Positions 12,787 through 22,771 of a stretch of DNA of 64,000 nucleotides are shown here, one piece after another. The notes under the pieces were generated by a model that saw only the letters and a program-made list of their open reading frames with translations, had not been told where the DNA came from and did not search any database. The position numbers and the translations under genes are program-made. Position 1 is the stretch's first letter. Each line of letters opens with the position of its first letter. The DNA is from Chamaecyparis obtusa (lineage: Eukaryota > Streptophyta > Pinopsida > Cupressales > Cupressaceae): positions 12,501 through 76,500 of the forward strand of contig BSBK01002054.1 in assembly GCA_027943335.1 (NCBI GenBank). The letters run 5' to 3'.

Positions 12787-13653
12787 TTAAGGGAGGCACA
12801 TCTCAAGTTGAGCAATCCTAAATACATTTGGGTAACTCTTTAAATCACATCCCTCCCAAGAAGAATCTAAAACAACTTTATCGCATCCAATATTCGCATG
12901 GCAATCAGCCAGTGCATTTCCTTCCGGATAGACACGTGATACAAAAAGGCATTCAAATTTATCTAAGAGAACCCAAATTTGTTCAAGAATATATCTAAAG
13001 TGCCATTTATCACAATTTCTTGATTTGCATGCATTAATAATGAAAAAAAGAGTCACCTTCAATATGCAAACACTGAAAATTCCTTCCAAAAGAGCACATG
13101 TCTTTGCCATGTTATTTGTGCCAGGAGGAATTGGCATAGCTTTAAAAGCAAGAATATGACCCGAATTGTCACGAAAAACTATCCCTAATCCCGACTCTCC
13201 TGGGTTACCACGAGAAGAGCCATCAAAATTCATTTTGTACTTACCAACCATAGGAGGTTGCCATTTAATAACACTTCTGTCTACTATGCTCTTTCTAACC
13301 CGTGGGAGAACAGGAGAGACACGATAAATGATACCTTTCCATGAAGAGGAAATCAAATAATCCCATGAGGAAAAAATTGAGTTATTATGAAACTGTTTTT
13401 GGACATGAGAATTCACTTGTTCCAAAATGCTCTTTTCCAGAGTCTTGATAACACTAGACACTTGAGATATCTGCCCCCTAAAAATACGTTTATTCCTTTC
13501 CCACCAAACACACCAAATGATTGAAGATGGTACTACATACCAAAGACATGCATATAAAGAAGAAGAATATAAAGTTGGCCAAGATTGAAACAAATTCCAA
13601 AGGGTAGAAGGAAAAGGAATTGAGAGAGTTTTTGAAAGACAAAATGCCAACAA
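12787..13653 (-). pseudogene. LINE ORF2 C-terminus with RNase H domain
   Basis: 288 codons. After a segment containing IIWCVWWERNKRIFRGQ, typical of plant LINEs between the zinc-binding region and RNase H, comes an RVT_3-type RNase H fold: MNFDGSSRGNPGESGLGIVF holds the first catalytic Asp, and EGNALAD the last. The expected Glu (usually in an AEAxAL context) is changed to AKTCAL, and the expected TDS is replaced by INA. The enzyme is therefore probably dead even apart from the truncation. It joins the upstream LINE frames only through frameshifts. Confidence 0.8.
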
Positions 13654-14145
13654 TCCCTAGCAAAATCACAATGCAAAAAAAAATGGTCAACATCCTCTAG
13701 TTCTTTCCCACACAAAACACAAGAAAAACAAGCTGAAATGTTAAATTTTACTAACCAACCACTTGTTAAAATCCTGTTTTGTAAGGCCAACCAGGAAAAA
13801 GCACCAGCTTTAGGAAGAACTGCATTATGCCAACAGAAGGTAAAAACACGATGGTACGAATTTTGGCTAGACATTTGCTGGACTGCAAAATACTTTTCTT
13901 TAACAGAATAGTTTCCAGATTTGGAAGGAGAATTGATCTTTAGAATTTGAAAGAAAAACAATTCTATTCTTAATGACTGATTGAAATAATTGATTTTCAT
14001 GCTGAGATAATAACAAAGGGGAAGGATCCTTCCAATAAACCATATGAGAAAACAAATCCACATAATCAATTAGCTTATCCCCCCATGTTTGTGATAGAAT
14101 AACAGCAGCTGATGCAAAGGAGTCGGATTGGGAAAGAGGAGGCAA
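13533..14145 (-). pseudogene. LINE ORF2 fragment with zinc-binding region, frameshifted
   Basis: Two overlapping - strand frames (14145-13900 and 14069-13533) cover the region upstream of RNase H. The first resembles the WKDPSP segment before the zinc region. The second has AGAFSWLALQNRILTS, then CVLCGKELEDVDHFFLHCDF, which has the Cys/His spacing of zf-RVT. The frame changes here and again at about 13650. No intact protein can be made. Confidence 0.75.
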
Positions 14146-14282
14146 ACCATTCCAAGAGTTTTTCCAGAAGAGAACATCCTCCCCTGAATGTCTTTGTTTT
14201 TATTATACATGAGATTCTGAGTTTAAGCAGACCATTAAAAACTCAAAAATGACTCATTTACTTTATAAATATTATTTACTAG

Positions 14283-14321
14283 GTTTCAGAGGCTCCTGCT
14301 GAATGTTGTATAGCTGTAGAG
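14283..14321 (+). CDS. Exon 3 (short)
   Basis: 39 bases after TTTACTAG, encoding VSEAPAECCIAVE, phase 0 on both sides. The donor GTTTTG is poor, and an alternative acceptor lies 7 bases downstream. It sits about 80 bases right of the LINE target duplication. Weakest of the proposed exons. Confidence 0.3.
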
Positions 14322-14436
14322 GTTTTGCGGGCTTGCAAGTGCCTTTGATTTGTTACTATTGATTTTCTTGTAAGGATTATTTTCTTCCTAAATTCTGTTA
14401 TTGCTATCTTTTGATAAATAGTTTCTCCCTTGCCAG

Positions 14437-14653
14437 GCGAAGCTTATCTGGAGTAAGTTTCCACTTGCTTGGAATGTACTTTCAGCTTTAATAGTTGTAG
14501 ATGATTCCGAGGAAACAAACAGAGAAATGTATGATAGACCACAAGATGTCTTTTTTCATTGCACAAGTGAGGATTCTCCTCGTGGTAATTGTACTCAGAT
14601 TGAAAGCGATACTGAAAATGCAGGGAAAGTGGAATTAGAGATAGAGCCAGAAG
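14437..14653 (+). CDS. Exon 4, conserved LSALI block
   Basis: 217 bases after TTGCCAG, ending at a strong donor (G^GTGAGA), phase 0 to phase 1. It encodes FPLAWNVLSALIVVDD and then CTSEDSPRGN followed by an acidic stretch. From memory, the family has PLYQRVLSALI plus an acidic run and an SDDSPxG motif in this order, which is the main basis for the family call. Confidence 0.6.
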
Positions 14654-14785
14654 GTGAGATGAAAAATTGGAAGCATCACATGATGTATTATTGTAATTAC
14701 AAGAGTTATTTTTGCATATTCGCAGTGCTGATTTGAGTAAAGATGCTATTGCACTGCACTCAAGAGATTTGAGGTTTTAATGCAG

Positions 14786-14973
14786 AGTATAGAGGCCTGG
14801 ATGAACAACATGCACAAGGAGGGCAACAGAATCAGGGAGAATGGCAATCCAGTTATCAAACTCATGGATTAATTTCAAGCATTGCTGCAAAGGACATTCC
14901 ATACCAAGAAATGAACCTGGACCAACGAATCTTACTGGAAGTCCAAAGCATTGGACTTTTTCAAGAAACAGTG
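14786..14973 (+). CDS. Exon 5, LDQRILLEVQSIGL block
   Basis: 188 bases after TTTTAATGCAG, phase 1 to phase 0, donor GTATTT. It encodes a Gln/Gly-rich segment and then YQEMNLDQRILLEVQSIGLF. The (L)ExxSIGL signature is the family's best-known conserved motif. The frame joins exactly to exons 4 and 6. Confidence 0.65.
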
Positions 14974-15113
14974 GTATTTTTTCTAATTTAATGTTATCTC
15001 TATCATTTTGTATTGAAGTTTTTGTATCATTTTATATATTAAAATTACTTGCCTTGAGGTTTTTAGTTTCCATGAGAATCTTCTTGTAAGACACTTCAAT
15101 TTCCCCTTTTCAG

Positions 15114-15188
15114 GCAGATCCAGCACGGAATGAAGATGAGGAAATAAAACCAGAGATGTGTAAGCGTAAGGATGAGCTTGAGAACCAG
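15114..15188 (+). CDS. Exon 6, acidic-basic helix
   Basis: 75 bases after CCCCTTTTCAG with donor GTAATT, phase 0 to phase 0. It encodes 25 residues including NEDEEIKPEMCKRKDELENQ, matching the charged helix that follows the SIGL motif in the family. Confidence 0.65.
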
Positions 15189-15420
15189 GTAATTTCCATC
15201 AAAATCACTTCGAGTGTATCAATATTCTTTTCAGTGTTGTCAATGTGATTGATTTCATTATCCTATACACGAAGTAAATTTTGCTTTTATATATAATGCC
15301 AGTTGTTTTTATGATTTTAATCAAGATAGGTAACATTGGATGTGCCATTAGAATATGGTACATGTTATTGTAGTTGGAAAAAAGCAGAACAAGTATCTTA
15401 CCAATGCCTTGTTGTGATAG

Positions 15421-15491
15421 GTATCAAAAAACAAACTTCATTTTCACAAAGTGGAAAAGGTTGTTTTTAAAAGACAGAATGTTGAAGACAG
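15421..15491 (+). CDS. Exon 7, Lys-rich helix
   Basis: 71 bases after TTGTGATAG, phase 0 to phase 2, donor GTACAT. It encodes VSKNKLHFHKVEKVVFKRQN and VEDR. The pattern of spaced Lys, His and Glu matches the helix next to exon 6 in family members. Confidence 0.6.
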
Positions 15492-15793
15492 GTACATTGG
15501 TTCAAAATCTTGTTTGCTAGCAACAGATGTTCATTCACAAACCCATTTATTGAAGATTCTTGGTGTACTACACCTCATCAGTTCAGTTTTTGTTCGGCTA
15601 AGAAGCCGCTGAAATCAGATATAGTCTTATCTTTTGATGCGAAAATATGCTTAGTACGGCTTCTAGATTCTGTATTTTCTAGCATGCCATTGAATGAAAT
15701 TTGTGATGCACCTTAATCATAAGGATTTTTTTGGTTGGTTTCTAGTTTTTCTAGAGTGCCTAATATTTTCTGTTTTGTTGATGATGTGTTTAG

Positions 15794-15851
15794 AGAGTGT
15801 GAAGTTGTTGCCATGAACACCCTAGTGGAATCAGCATCTAATAGGCACATA
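15794..15851 (+). CDS. Exon 8, last exon found
   Basis: 58 bases after GTGTTTAG with donor GTAAGC, phase 2 to phase 0, encoding (R)ECEVVAMNTLVESASNRHI. It corresponds to the family's E-x-LAxxxLVExA segment. The next family exon was not seen in the window. It may lie beyond a very long intron or be lost. Confidence 0.55.
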
Positions 15852-15949
15852 GTAAGCTCTCTAGTCTTATCTCGAGTACTATTTTGATTTGTTATTAGCT
15901 AATATAGACACCTGAAAATATCGTCAATGATGGAGGATAGGGAGGAGGA

Positions 15950-16240
15950 GGTGTTAAACGGGTCCCTAGTCAGCCATTGGGGCAGCCACAGGCACATCAT
16001 GACAGAGATAGGCAGAATGCAGCCCTACAAGTGCAGATGGCAGCTCTACAAGAACAACTGGATGACAGAGATAGGCAGAATGCAGCCCTACAAGTGCAGA
16101 TGGCAGCTCTACAAGAACAACTGGATGACAGAGATAGGCAGAATGCAGCCCTACAAGTGCAGATGACAGAGATAGGCAGAATGCAGCCCTACAAGTGCAG
16201 AAACCAACATCATCACAACCACCAAGGTCAGGAGGAGTAG
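15950..16240 (+). pseudogene. Fragment encoding 21-residue heptad repeats
   Basis: A + strand frame without a clear start reads SQPLGQPQAHHDRDRQNAAL, then units of DDRDRQNAALQVQMAALQEQL (21 residues, three heptads; 63-bp DNA units start at 16001, 16064 and 16127). Hydrophobic Leu/Met positions recur as in a coiled coil. The third unit is cut at 38 bp, changing the frame, and a partial fourth follows. Composition is Gln/Pro-rich and more GC-rich than the neighbours. I suspect part of a transposon-encoded protein, but the family is not recognised. It lies 100 bases after exon 8 and does not extend that gene. Confidence 0.45.
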
Positions 16241-16566
16241 GACCACCAAGGTCAGGAGGAGGACAACCGTCTCGGGCTCAGCCACAAGAGGTCTGTGGGG
16301 TGGCAGCACATCATAGCTCCATTCAATTCTTCTTTTACTTTTTTGTCATAGACACCTGGATATATTTATGCTGGACATTGATTATTTCGGAGGCTTTTAG
16401 TAGCCCTTAAATTTATTTGACATTGTTATATTCTGCACTTATTATTTTTGGGATAAATCATAAATGCGATGAGACTATTTTTTGCAGTGATCTATATGAT
16501 GTTCATACTTCTAGTTTGATTTTTATATATGCATATACTGTGGATTCCTGTCCTGGATTATGTATG
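16241..16566. other. No gene seen
   Basis: Short stretch between the heptad-repeat fragment and the TRIM-like element. Two frames are open for 70-100 codons but show no domain and change composition abruptly. Confidence 0.35.
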
Positions 16567-16942
16567 TGTTGGAATCATTTCCCATTGCACCAAAAGCTCG
16601 AACTATCAATGCCCGATGCAAATGTCAGATTTAACCCAACCCATGGGAGGCAGTTAAGCCATGTCACAAGTCCCCAAGGAGGTGCTCACCACCAAGTCAA
16701 CAATCTCCCCCTCAGCACCGACTGAGCCTTCAGCACCCATTGAAGGGGGACTCAAACTCGTGACCCAAGACTCTGATACCAATTGTTGCAAGTAGTGGTT
16801 GCCGTTGCACCAAAAGATCGACCTGTTAATGCCCAATACAACCACTAGACTTATAGAAGACACAAGAGGCAGTTAAGCAATGTCACGAATCCCAAGAGGA
16901 GCGCTAACCATTTTGGTGCAACGGAAACTACAACTTGTAATA
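16567..16942 (-). mobile_element. TRIM-like miniature LTR retrotransposon
   Basis: Two direct repeats (16567-16702 and 16784 to about 16942) share TTGCACCAAAAG(A/C)TCGA, GGCAGTTAAGC and ATGTCAC. Between them, read on the - strand, come a PBS GGTATCAGAG two bases from one repeat (complement at 16771-16781) and a polypurine tract CTGAGGGGGAGAT beside the other (16703-16715). GTATG flanks the left edge (16562-16566) and recurs at 16943-16947. No coding capacity. The right edge is uncertain because that repeat does not end in CA. Confidence 0.5.
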
Positions 16943-17099
16943 GTATGATGTTAGGATTGTAGATAGATTTATAATTTAGATGTTGATATGTCATTGGTCA
17001 TATTATATGATTATCTGTGGATGCTTATATGGACCTTATGGTAGACATGTTAATGCTTTATTGTATTATGCGATGTATGACATGATGGTTGACTATATA

Positions 17100-17200
17100 C
17101 ATATCCTACCCCTACCTTAATCACATCTCTAATTCTAATTGTAACCCTACTCATAACCCTAACCTTAACCTTAACCCTAAATCTGCACTTCACACTAATT
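17100..17200. repeat. Telomere-like degenerate CCTAA repeats
   Basis: Several CCCTAACC and CCTTAACC variants occur between about 17105 and 17190. They are too irregular for a true telomere array. Confidence 0.5.
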
Positions 17201-17394
17201 TTATTTCCAACCTAATTCTTTTTCTAGCCCTAATTCATTATTGTCATCTCTAAGTGTAAACCTAATTAATCTCAAGTTAATATTTGTAGTTAAGCTAAGG
17301 TTATGATATAGTTAGAGTTATGGTTCAATGGGCTATGCTTATTGACTTAATACTATATGATTGACTTTGATGGACTAATTTATGTGTGCATGAT

Positions 17395-17475
17395 GTGATG
17401 ATATATGGTGCTATGGGCTACAATGGGGTATATATGGGCTACTATGGGCTATATATGGTGCTATGGGCGACTGTG
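17395..17475. repeat. Short tandem TATGGGCTAC repeat
   Basis: Five or so variants of TATGGGCTAC/TATGGTGCTATGGG follow each other. The surrounding 17201-18370 holds no recognised gene; a frame at 17386-17646 begins inside this repeat and shows no domain. Confidence 0.6.
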
Positions 17476-18373
17476 CTTTTGGAAGATGATATTGATGCAA
17501 CAAACAAAATACACCAAAGGACCCATGTTTTTGGTGTGTTGAGGCACTCATTCAATCAATGTGAGGGCTACTATAAGAGGAAAGGTGGGGAAGGTAAAGG
17601 AAATATCAAAGGTGATGGAGAAACGTATGACAAACTTTGTTTTTAAGGAGCTCACTATGGCAAGTGGATGTAAGTGTCAAGGTTTTATGAAAGTAGGGTG
17701 ATTCACATAAACTTTACAAGAGTAGAAGATGCATTCAAAAAAGAAATTCCCTTATTCATGCTAGACTCAAAGGTCCTTGATGATCATGACAACCATGTCT
17801 TTGGACAAGTCATAGCTCTACTATAAGAACAATCCATAAACACATTATGTAAAATAAATGATTATAGCCCCATCATAGCTTCTCTAATCGAAGACATTTT
17901 GCGTAGCATAGTAAACATATCATTTAGATCAAATCAAATAAATTGAAGGACCAAAAGCTAACATCTATTATGTTTCTTTGCTAAAGATGCATGTTTCTTA
18001 TCGAAGTGATCAAGATAGGTGTTGTTATAAGTGATCTAGGCAATAGGATTGGCTCAAAATGATTAGGCTAAGTTTTGACATTTTAAAAAAAGTGACTCGG
18101 TTTAAGCACAATCTTTTCCTAGTCATGTTGTATTTGTTTCTTGAAAGACCATGTCTCAATCACAAGCTCTTTAAAACATGTGGTACCAAACATTCAATTC
18201 ATACACTAGGTTGAAGATAAGTGCCCCCAATTAGGGATGACACCTATTCATTATGGATGGAGAAAGCGAAATGGTAGGGGTAATAGAAATTTAGGATGTA
18301 TAGGTAGAGAAATGACAAGATACGAGAGGTTGACAAATTTATTATGTAAATTTCCAAGCTACAAGCTCTCTAG

Positions 18374-18715
18374 GGAGGACCTCTTGGGGCTCTAGTTGCC
18401 TTATGAAAATTCTAGAATGGTCCTCAAGCTATGTCACCTCTTGTTACGACTTTCTCCTCCTAAGGCCTTTTGGATATCTTTTACTTGGTATATCCATCTT
18501 GATAATCTTAGGAGATACTTTATCACTTACCGATCCTTATGGGAGAGTTTGTGATCAGGTTATTACCTCTTGTGGGAGGACTTCCTCGGGCTCTAATTAT
18601 CTCATAATCAACTTAGACCAGTCCTCTAGCTATGATATCATCTCCTCGTGACTTCTCTCTCCTTAAGGTCTTATGAATATTCTATATTTGGCATATCCAT
18701 CCTTCTTAGAAGATG
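18374..18715. repeat. Diverged tandem duplication, offset about 203 bp
   Basis: GGGAGGACCTCTTGGGGCTC (18374) and GGGAGGACTTCCTCGGGCTC (about 18576) start two copies that stay alignable through TATCCATC and TTAGGAGATAC/TTAGAAGATGG. Noncoding. Confidence 0.65.
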
Positions 18716-18759
18716 GATCTTTCTCTCCTAGGCCTTGAGAGATGGAATATCTACCTTTT

Positions 18760-18915
18760 AGTGGGGTGCCCTAGCAGTTGTCCCTTAATCACAATGTAGT
18801 AGGGTACCCTAATGGTGGTTCTCCCTCAATCGTAGTGCAGTAGGGTGCTCATATAGTGGTTCTCCCTTAGCATGCTACTGCAATAGGGTGGCCTAGGGAT
18901 TCTCCCTTAATTGCA
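18760..18915. repeat. Short tandem repeat with AGTAGGGT and TCTCCCT
   Basis: Three or four units with AGTAGGGT(A/G)CCC and GGTTCTCCCTTAA, period about 45-60 bp. Confidence 0.5.
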
Positions 18916-19257
18916 TCCTTTTTCCCTTCCATTTAAATTATATCTTAAATGTCTATTAATAATAAAAATTTATTGAGTTCCTTATTTTTATGTCTTTTTA
19001 CTGCTAGGTGCTTCATGTTTTTGGCCCTCACAAAATTCTACAAATTTTATTATCTCCCTTATCTCTGGTTCAAGACTTCCGTAAGATCTAACATTATCTA
19101 CACCACTATTTGTGGGTTGATCTTCTTCTTCCCTTGGTGTTTATTCCCTTGGTAAGAAGGGTGGTTTTGTAACTCTAGAGGTGGATGACTCATTATTTTC
19201 TAAATGGTTAGAGCTTACATCCTTCCAATTGGTAGAGTTGTTCTTGAGATTGTTTAT

Positions 19258-19386
19258 TCAATTTCCTATACTTTGCAATGCTTGGAGGAGTGCTTGATTG
19301 GACTTTTTTAATCTTTCATTTGGGTTCATAAGAGTCTGATTAGTTTTCTCCATAAAATTTCTCAGTTCAATTTCCATTTCATTCAT
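19258..19386 (-). pseudogene. gag N-terminal fragment of an LTR retrotransposon
   Basis: 42 codons beginning MNEMEIELRNFMEKTNQTLM and ending QSIGN before a stop. It lies downstream (on the - strand) of a PBS at 19464-19453, at the usual distance for gag. Its helix of alternating Glu, Asn, Lys and Leu resembles the start of plant Ty3-type gag proteins. The frame stops early and no further gag, protease or polymerase was recognised to the left. Confidence 0.45.
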
Positions 19387-19452
19387 GGTGGTCTTCTTTG
19401 CTTTCCTTTGATAATTTTGCATTTACTGTTATTCATAGGATAGCGGGATTAT

Positions 19453-19464
19453 GCTCTGATACCA
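19453..19464 (-). other. Primer-binding site (initiator tRNA-Met)
   Basis: GCTCTGATACCA is the complement of TGGTATCAGAGC, the standard plant PBS for initiator tRNA-Met. It sits one base from the LTR edge at 19466. Confidence 0.8.
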
Positions 19465-19465
19465 T

Positions 19466-20570
19466 TGTAATGTCCCTAGATTATGGCCTTAAAGGTTTGC
19501 AACCTAATTTTTAGATTTCAATTGCAAAAAAATCTTATCTTCAAAAATGGTTTTAGAGAGTAGTTGAATCTTTTAATGGAGAGAGTAACTTCCTCGATTC
19601 AATGCCCTTATGTAATACCCTTATCCAATCCTTTGGTTTCCAAAGAAAGGGTGGAGCAACTTTGCTTGAAAGAGTAACAAATATGTAAATACTTGTACTG
19701 ATCTTTGTTCTAAATAAATTATTCAAAGCTCTATTATGAATACATAAGACTTCCTCTTCTATGCTAAATTTTCTTATTTTCCTTTGTTTTTCCCTAATTG
19801 CGCATTAAATATGAATGGAAGAAGAATGAAAGAAACTATTCGACAATTCTTGGTTATTCAATGCTTAAGCTCTAAGTGTTTCTCATGGCCAAGAAGATAA
19901 GTAGTCCCTTCTTAATAACCTCTTCCTATAAGAGTATCAAGTATATTTTAAATCCTCTGATTTATCCTTTATATACTTGCAACTTATAATGCTAATGACA
20001 CTTTCTCTTACCACACAGATCCCATAAAGACTGATATTAAAAGAAATAAATGGTTTATGATGATAAAATGAGAGGAATTGACGTCCTCGTCTCTTCAAAA
20101 CATTCATGCTTCTTATTCACACCCACTCCTTAATACTAACTAATTGGTTCTATTATTCTTAAAAGATGCCTTTTATATATAGTAATTGTTTCTTTAGTCT
20201 TCCCAGTCATACCTCTTAATATATCATAATCGACTTAGAATAATGGTGATTGCTTAATAATATTGATCAATGTATCTTATTAATTGCATCTTTTATCTTT
20301 TATCATTTAATTTATTACTATTTTTTGTAAAATGATATAATTTTAATTATCAACCGTTATATCTTTATTTATTATAATATTATATTATTAATTATTAACA
20401 TATGATTATTAATTATATGATTTATTAGTTACATATTTATTTAATATATAAATATACTTTTATTAATAGCATATAATTGTTTATTAACTATCATTGACTA
20501 ATGTATTTATTAAAATTTTATCATTTATAATTATATTATTTATTTATCTATTTTATTATTTATTTTTTAA

Positions 20571-20622
<52 letters not shown>

Positions 20623-20790
20623 TTTATTATATTATATTTAATAAATTATATTATAATATTGTTAGTTCATTCGTTAATATAATATTATATCATTATATTC
20701 CTTCATTATTATCTTAATAATATAGTTATTTTAATAATAAAACATATTATTATTTTTTATTAAATCATATTATAGAAAGGGGACATTACA
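19466..20790 (-). repeat. LTR, 1.3 kb, ends TGTAATGTCC and GGGGACATTACA
   Basis: Bounded by TGTAATGTCCCTAG and GGGGACATTACA, an inverted pair of the TG...CA type, with the PBS directly at its left edge. It is thus the 5' LTR of a - strand element whose body would lie to the left. The partner LTR is not seen in the window, so the element is truncated. An (ATT)n microsatellite (20575-20623) lies inside; its Ile-rich frame is not a gene. Confidence 0.75.
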
Positions 20791-20830
20791 TGATGATATC
20801 TAATTTTAGAATGAGGTACCTTGTATATGA

Positions 20831-20998
20831 CTACCCTGTCAAGTTTTGGGTATATCCATCCTCTATAAGACATGATAACCATACGACTAACCTATCAAGT
20901 TGAGTATATCCATCCTCTATAAGACATGATAACCATACGACTAACCTATCAAGTTTTGAGTATATCCATCCTCTATAAGACATGATAATCATATGACA
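20831..20998. repeat. Three tandem 54-58 bp repeats
   Basis: Units start at 20831, 20887 and 20941 with CTA(C/A)CCT(G/A)TCAAGTT and contain TATATCCATCCTCTATAAGA. They lie just outside the LTR edge. Confidence 0.85.
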
Positions 20999-20999
20999 A

Positions 21000-22727
21000 T
21001 ACGATTGATTATGATTAACTAATTGATAAGAAAAGATGATCAATTTGCTTGAGGATCAATTAATAAGTATGTGATTTGTGAAGCTTAGACTTGTGTAGTT
21101 GTTGGTGTCCACTCAATGTCTATTAATATAAATGGACTTTTTAAAATTGAAAATGACAAAAAGAAGATTGTGTTTTATGTATTTAAATTTTTAGGGATTT
21201 TTTCAAGGCATTTTATTAAAAAATAGATTTTTTTAATAACTTTTTATGATTTTTTAGGACATTTTATGATTTTTATCTATTTTTTAAGACTTTTGAAGAA
21301 TCTTGACGTCATTTCTACTGTGAGTCGGGACATGATAAAGTTTATTATGGGGACTAACATGGTATACTAACTCACGGTAGGACAAAAGGTAAGACTGACA
21401 CAAGTGGCTAATAAATTTCAAGCTACATATAGTAGGAAAGCCAAGTATTATTGAGTTGTAAGGTGGTTGTACATGTGACAATGGAATGGTAGATATTTCA
21501 GATAGGGTGGAAATTAGTAATGGAGTGACTGTCTTTGCACATGGTGCCTAATTACTACTAAATTGTTATGTCTTTTTCACTTGGTTGGTATCCCTTAGCA
21601 AGTATATACTGTAAGCCTCTCATGCGTTTGATGTTTGCTAAGGATATAGTGGTGTGCTTTTCTTCTATGGTCTCTAAGGGAGTTCCATAGTAATAGGTTT
21701 TCACCATGGTACTTGCTCAAGGCACCACCAAAGTGGTTTTCACCATAGGATGAATTATTAAGTATTTGTATCTTTTTTATGTCAGTTGAGATTCTTGTTT
21801 GCTAAGTTTTCATTAAGGTGTTGATTTTTTTAAGTTTTTTTGTATTTTTAAGGACATAATTTAAATGGTAAAATTTGAAAGCTATGAATAAATTTTTTGA
21901 AGGTGCATGTTGTTAATAGAATCTAGAAGAGGCTAGCCCTACAACATAGAAAAATGATAATAACTTCTTCAATATGTTGTTGTGGTGATGTAGGGACCAC
22001 GCAAATTTGGCTCATACTTATTTTTCTCCCTGTCATCCAAATTCTTCTGATTTTCCATTAATACTAAGTCTTTGATCTCAAAGAACCTGATCCAGACATT
22101 CTTTTTATAACTTCTACAAAGATGATTTGGTAGGCTTAAAAGTGATTCAATGCATTATGACACTTCTCATCAAGCAATTCTAACTCATGTAGCCTAGGCA
22201 CATAGTAGTCTTTGTTTGCAACAAGATTTTGCATTCATACACATTGTCAACTAGAAAAATTAGCATTAATAACAAACATGATAAAAAAATGACAATAAAA
22301 TCCATAAAAACATGTAAAAACTAATCATAATCACACTAATAAGACCATAAAAATAAAATGCATAGAAAACATAAACTAAATGAAAGAAAACCAATCATTT
22401 ATTTGATGAAGCATCATTGTTTGTTCTTTATTCTCTAACACAATGTTTATAAAAAGTACTAAAATGCACAAATTAGAAAGCAAGTGTGAATGGATAGAAT
22501 GATGGCGATAATTATTCTAAGATCGCGGTTCTTTAAGAATAAGACCAAAGAGGCCAATTTATAGATTTTAATTTCAAAATCAATGGCTAAGATTGAAGAC
22601 CAATCTATAGTCATAAACGCATATGAGAACCAATTTTGGTAAAAAAAATTGATGACAAATTAATGAGTGATTTAGAAATTTAGGTAGAATAATTTAGTGG
22701 ACAAATAGGGGAAGATTTTATAGGAGA
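21000..22727. other. Older repeat-derived DNA without genes
   Basis: No coding sequence recognised. A passage at about 21690-21760 (GGTTTTCACCATGGTACTTG, then CCAAAGTGGTTTTCACCA) closely matches 56560-56615 inside E7, so at least part of this stretch derives from a related retrotransposon. Together with 47112-48410 it forms the site into which E1 inserted. Confidence 0.45.
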
Positions 22728-22749
22728 TGTTAATACTAGAAGACACTAA

Positions 22750-22771
22750 GGGGGGGGGGGGGGGGGGGGGG
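22750..22771. repeat. Poly(G) run of 22 bases near an LTR edge
   Basis: The run is at the place where the right LTR of the same element has only GAGAGGGG (about 28512-28519). It lies 22 bases from the LTR terminus. Confidence 0.95.

Larger units (their letters stand above)
11820..14190 (-). mobile_element. 5'-truncated LINE (plant L1 type) in an intron
   Basis: A - strand non-LTR retrotransposon inserted between exons 2 and 3. The same 14 bases, TCTTTGTTTTTATT, occur at 11806-11819 and 14191-14204 and look like the target duplication. A T-run directly after the left copy is the poly(A) tail read from the other strand. The element holds only the end of ORF2 (zinc-binding region and RNase H) and a long 3' UTR. 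The reverse transcriptase and endonuclease portions are missing, as expected for 5' truncation. Confidence 0.75.
11408..15851 (+). pseudogene. Shortened homologue of the plant At4g29790/At2g19390/At5g22450 family
   Basis: Spliced + strand gene of about eight exons: 11408-11569 (or 11636), 11712-11777, 14283-14321, 14437-14653, 14786-14973, 15114-15188, 15421-15491 and 15794-15851. From exon 2 on, all junctions use GT/AG and keep the frame. Landmarks are LAWNVLSALIVVDDSEE, CTSEDSPRGN, MNLDQRILLEVQSIGLF, then ARNEDEEIKPEM and KLHFHKVEKVVFKRQNVEDR. These fit, in order, the C-terminal part of a plant family of nuclear-type proteins of unknown function that I remember as about 1,100-1,300 residues. 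The N-terminus (RRRFKMSSTSPD) fits the family start loosely. Exons total only about 290 codons, so most of the middle is missing. The last family block (Ala/Phe/Lys-rich) was not found before a repeat begins at 15.9 kb. With the better-looking exon 1 donor the join to exon 2 creates a stop. Truncated paralogue or decaying pseudogene; function unknown. Confidence 0.55.

Noticed and set aside
16750..16781. A tRNA gene or tRNA-derived SINE on the - strand
   Set aside because: A-box-like TGGTATCAGAG and B-box-like GTTTGAGTCC are too close together and no cloverleaf can be drawn. The first is better read as a PBS.
16802..16924. A MITE defined by the 14-bp inverted repeat
   Set aside because: The same sequence forms one LTR of a TRIM-like element with PBS and PPT; no target duplication fits the MITE reading.
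20494..20682. Ile-rich + strand frame like a membrane protein
   Set aside because: It is the translation of (ATT)n inside an LTR.
22750..22771. G22 as a regulatory G-quadruplex
   Set aside because: A homopolymer of this length at a slippage-prone LTR edge is more simply expansion or assembly error. The right LTR has only G4 in this place.
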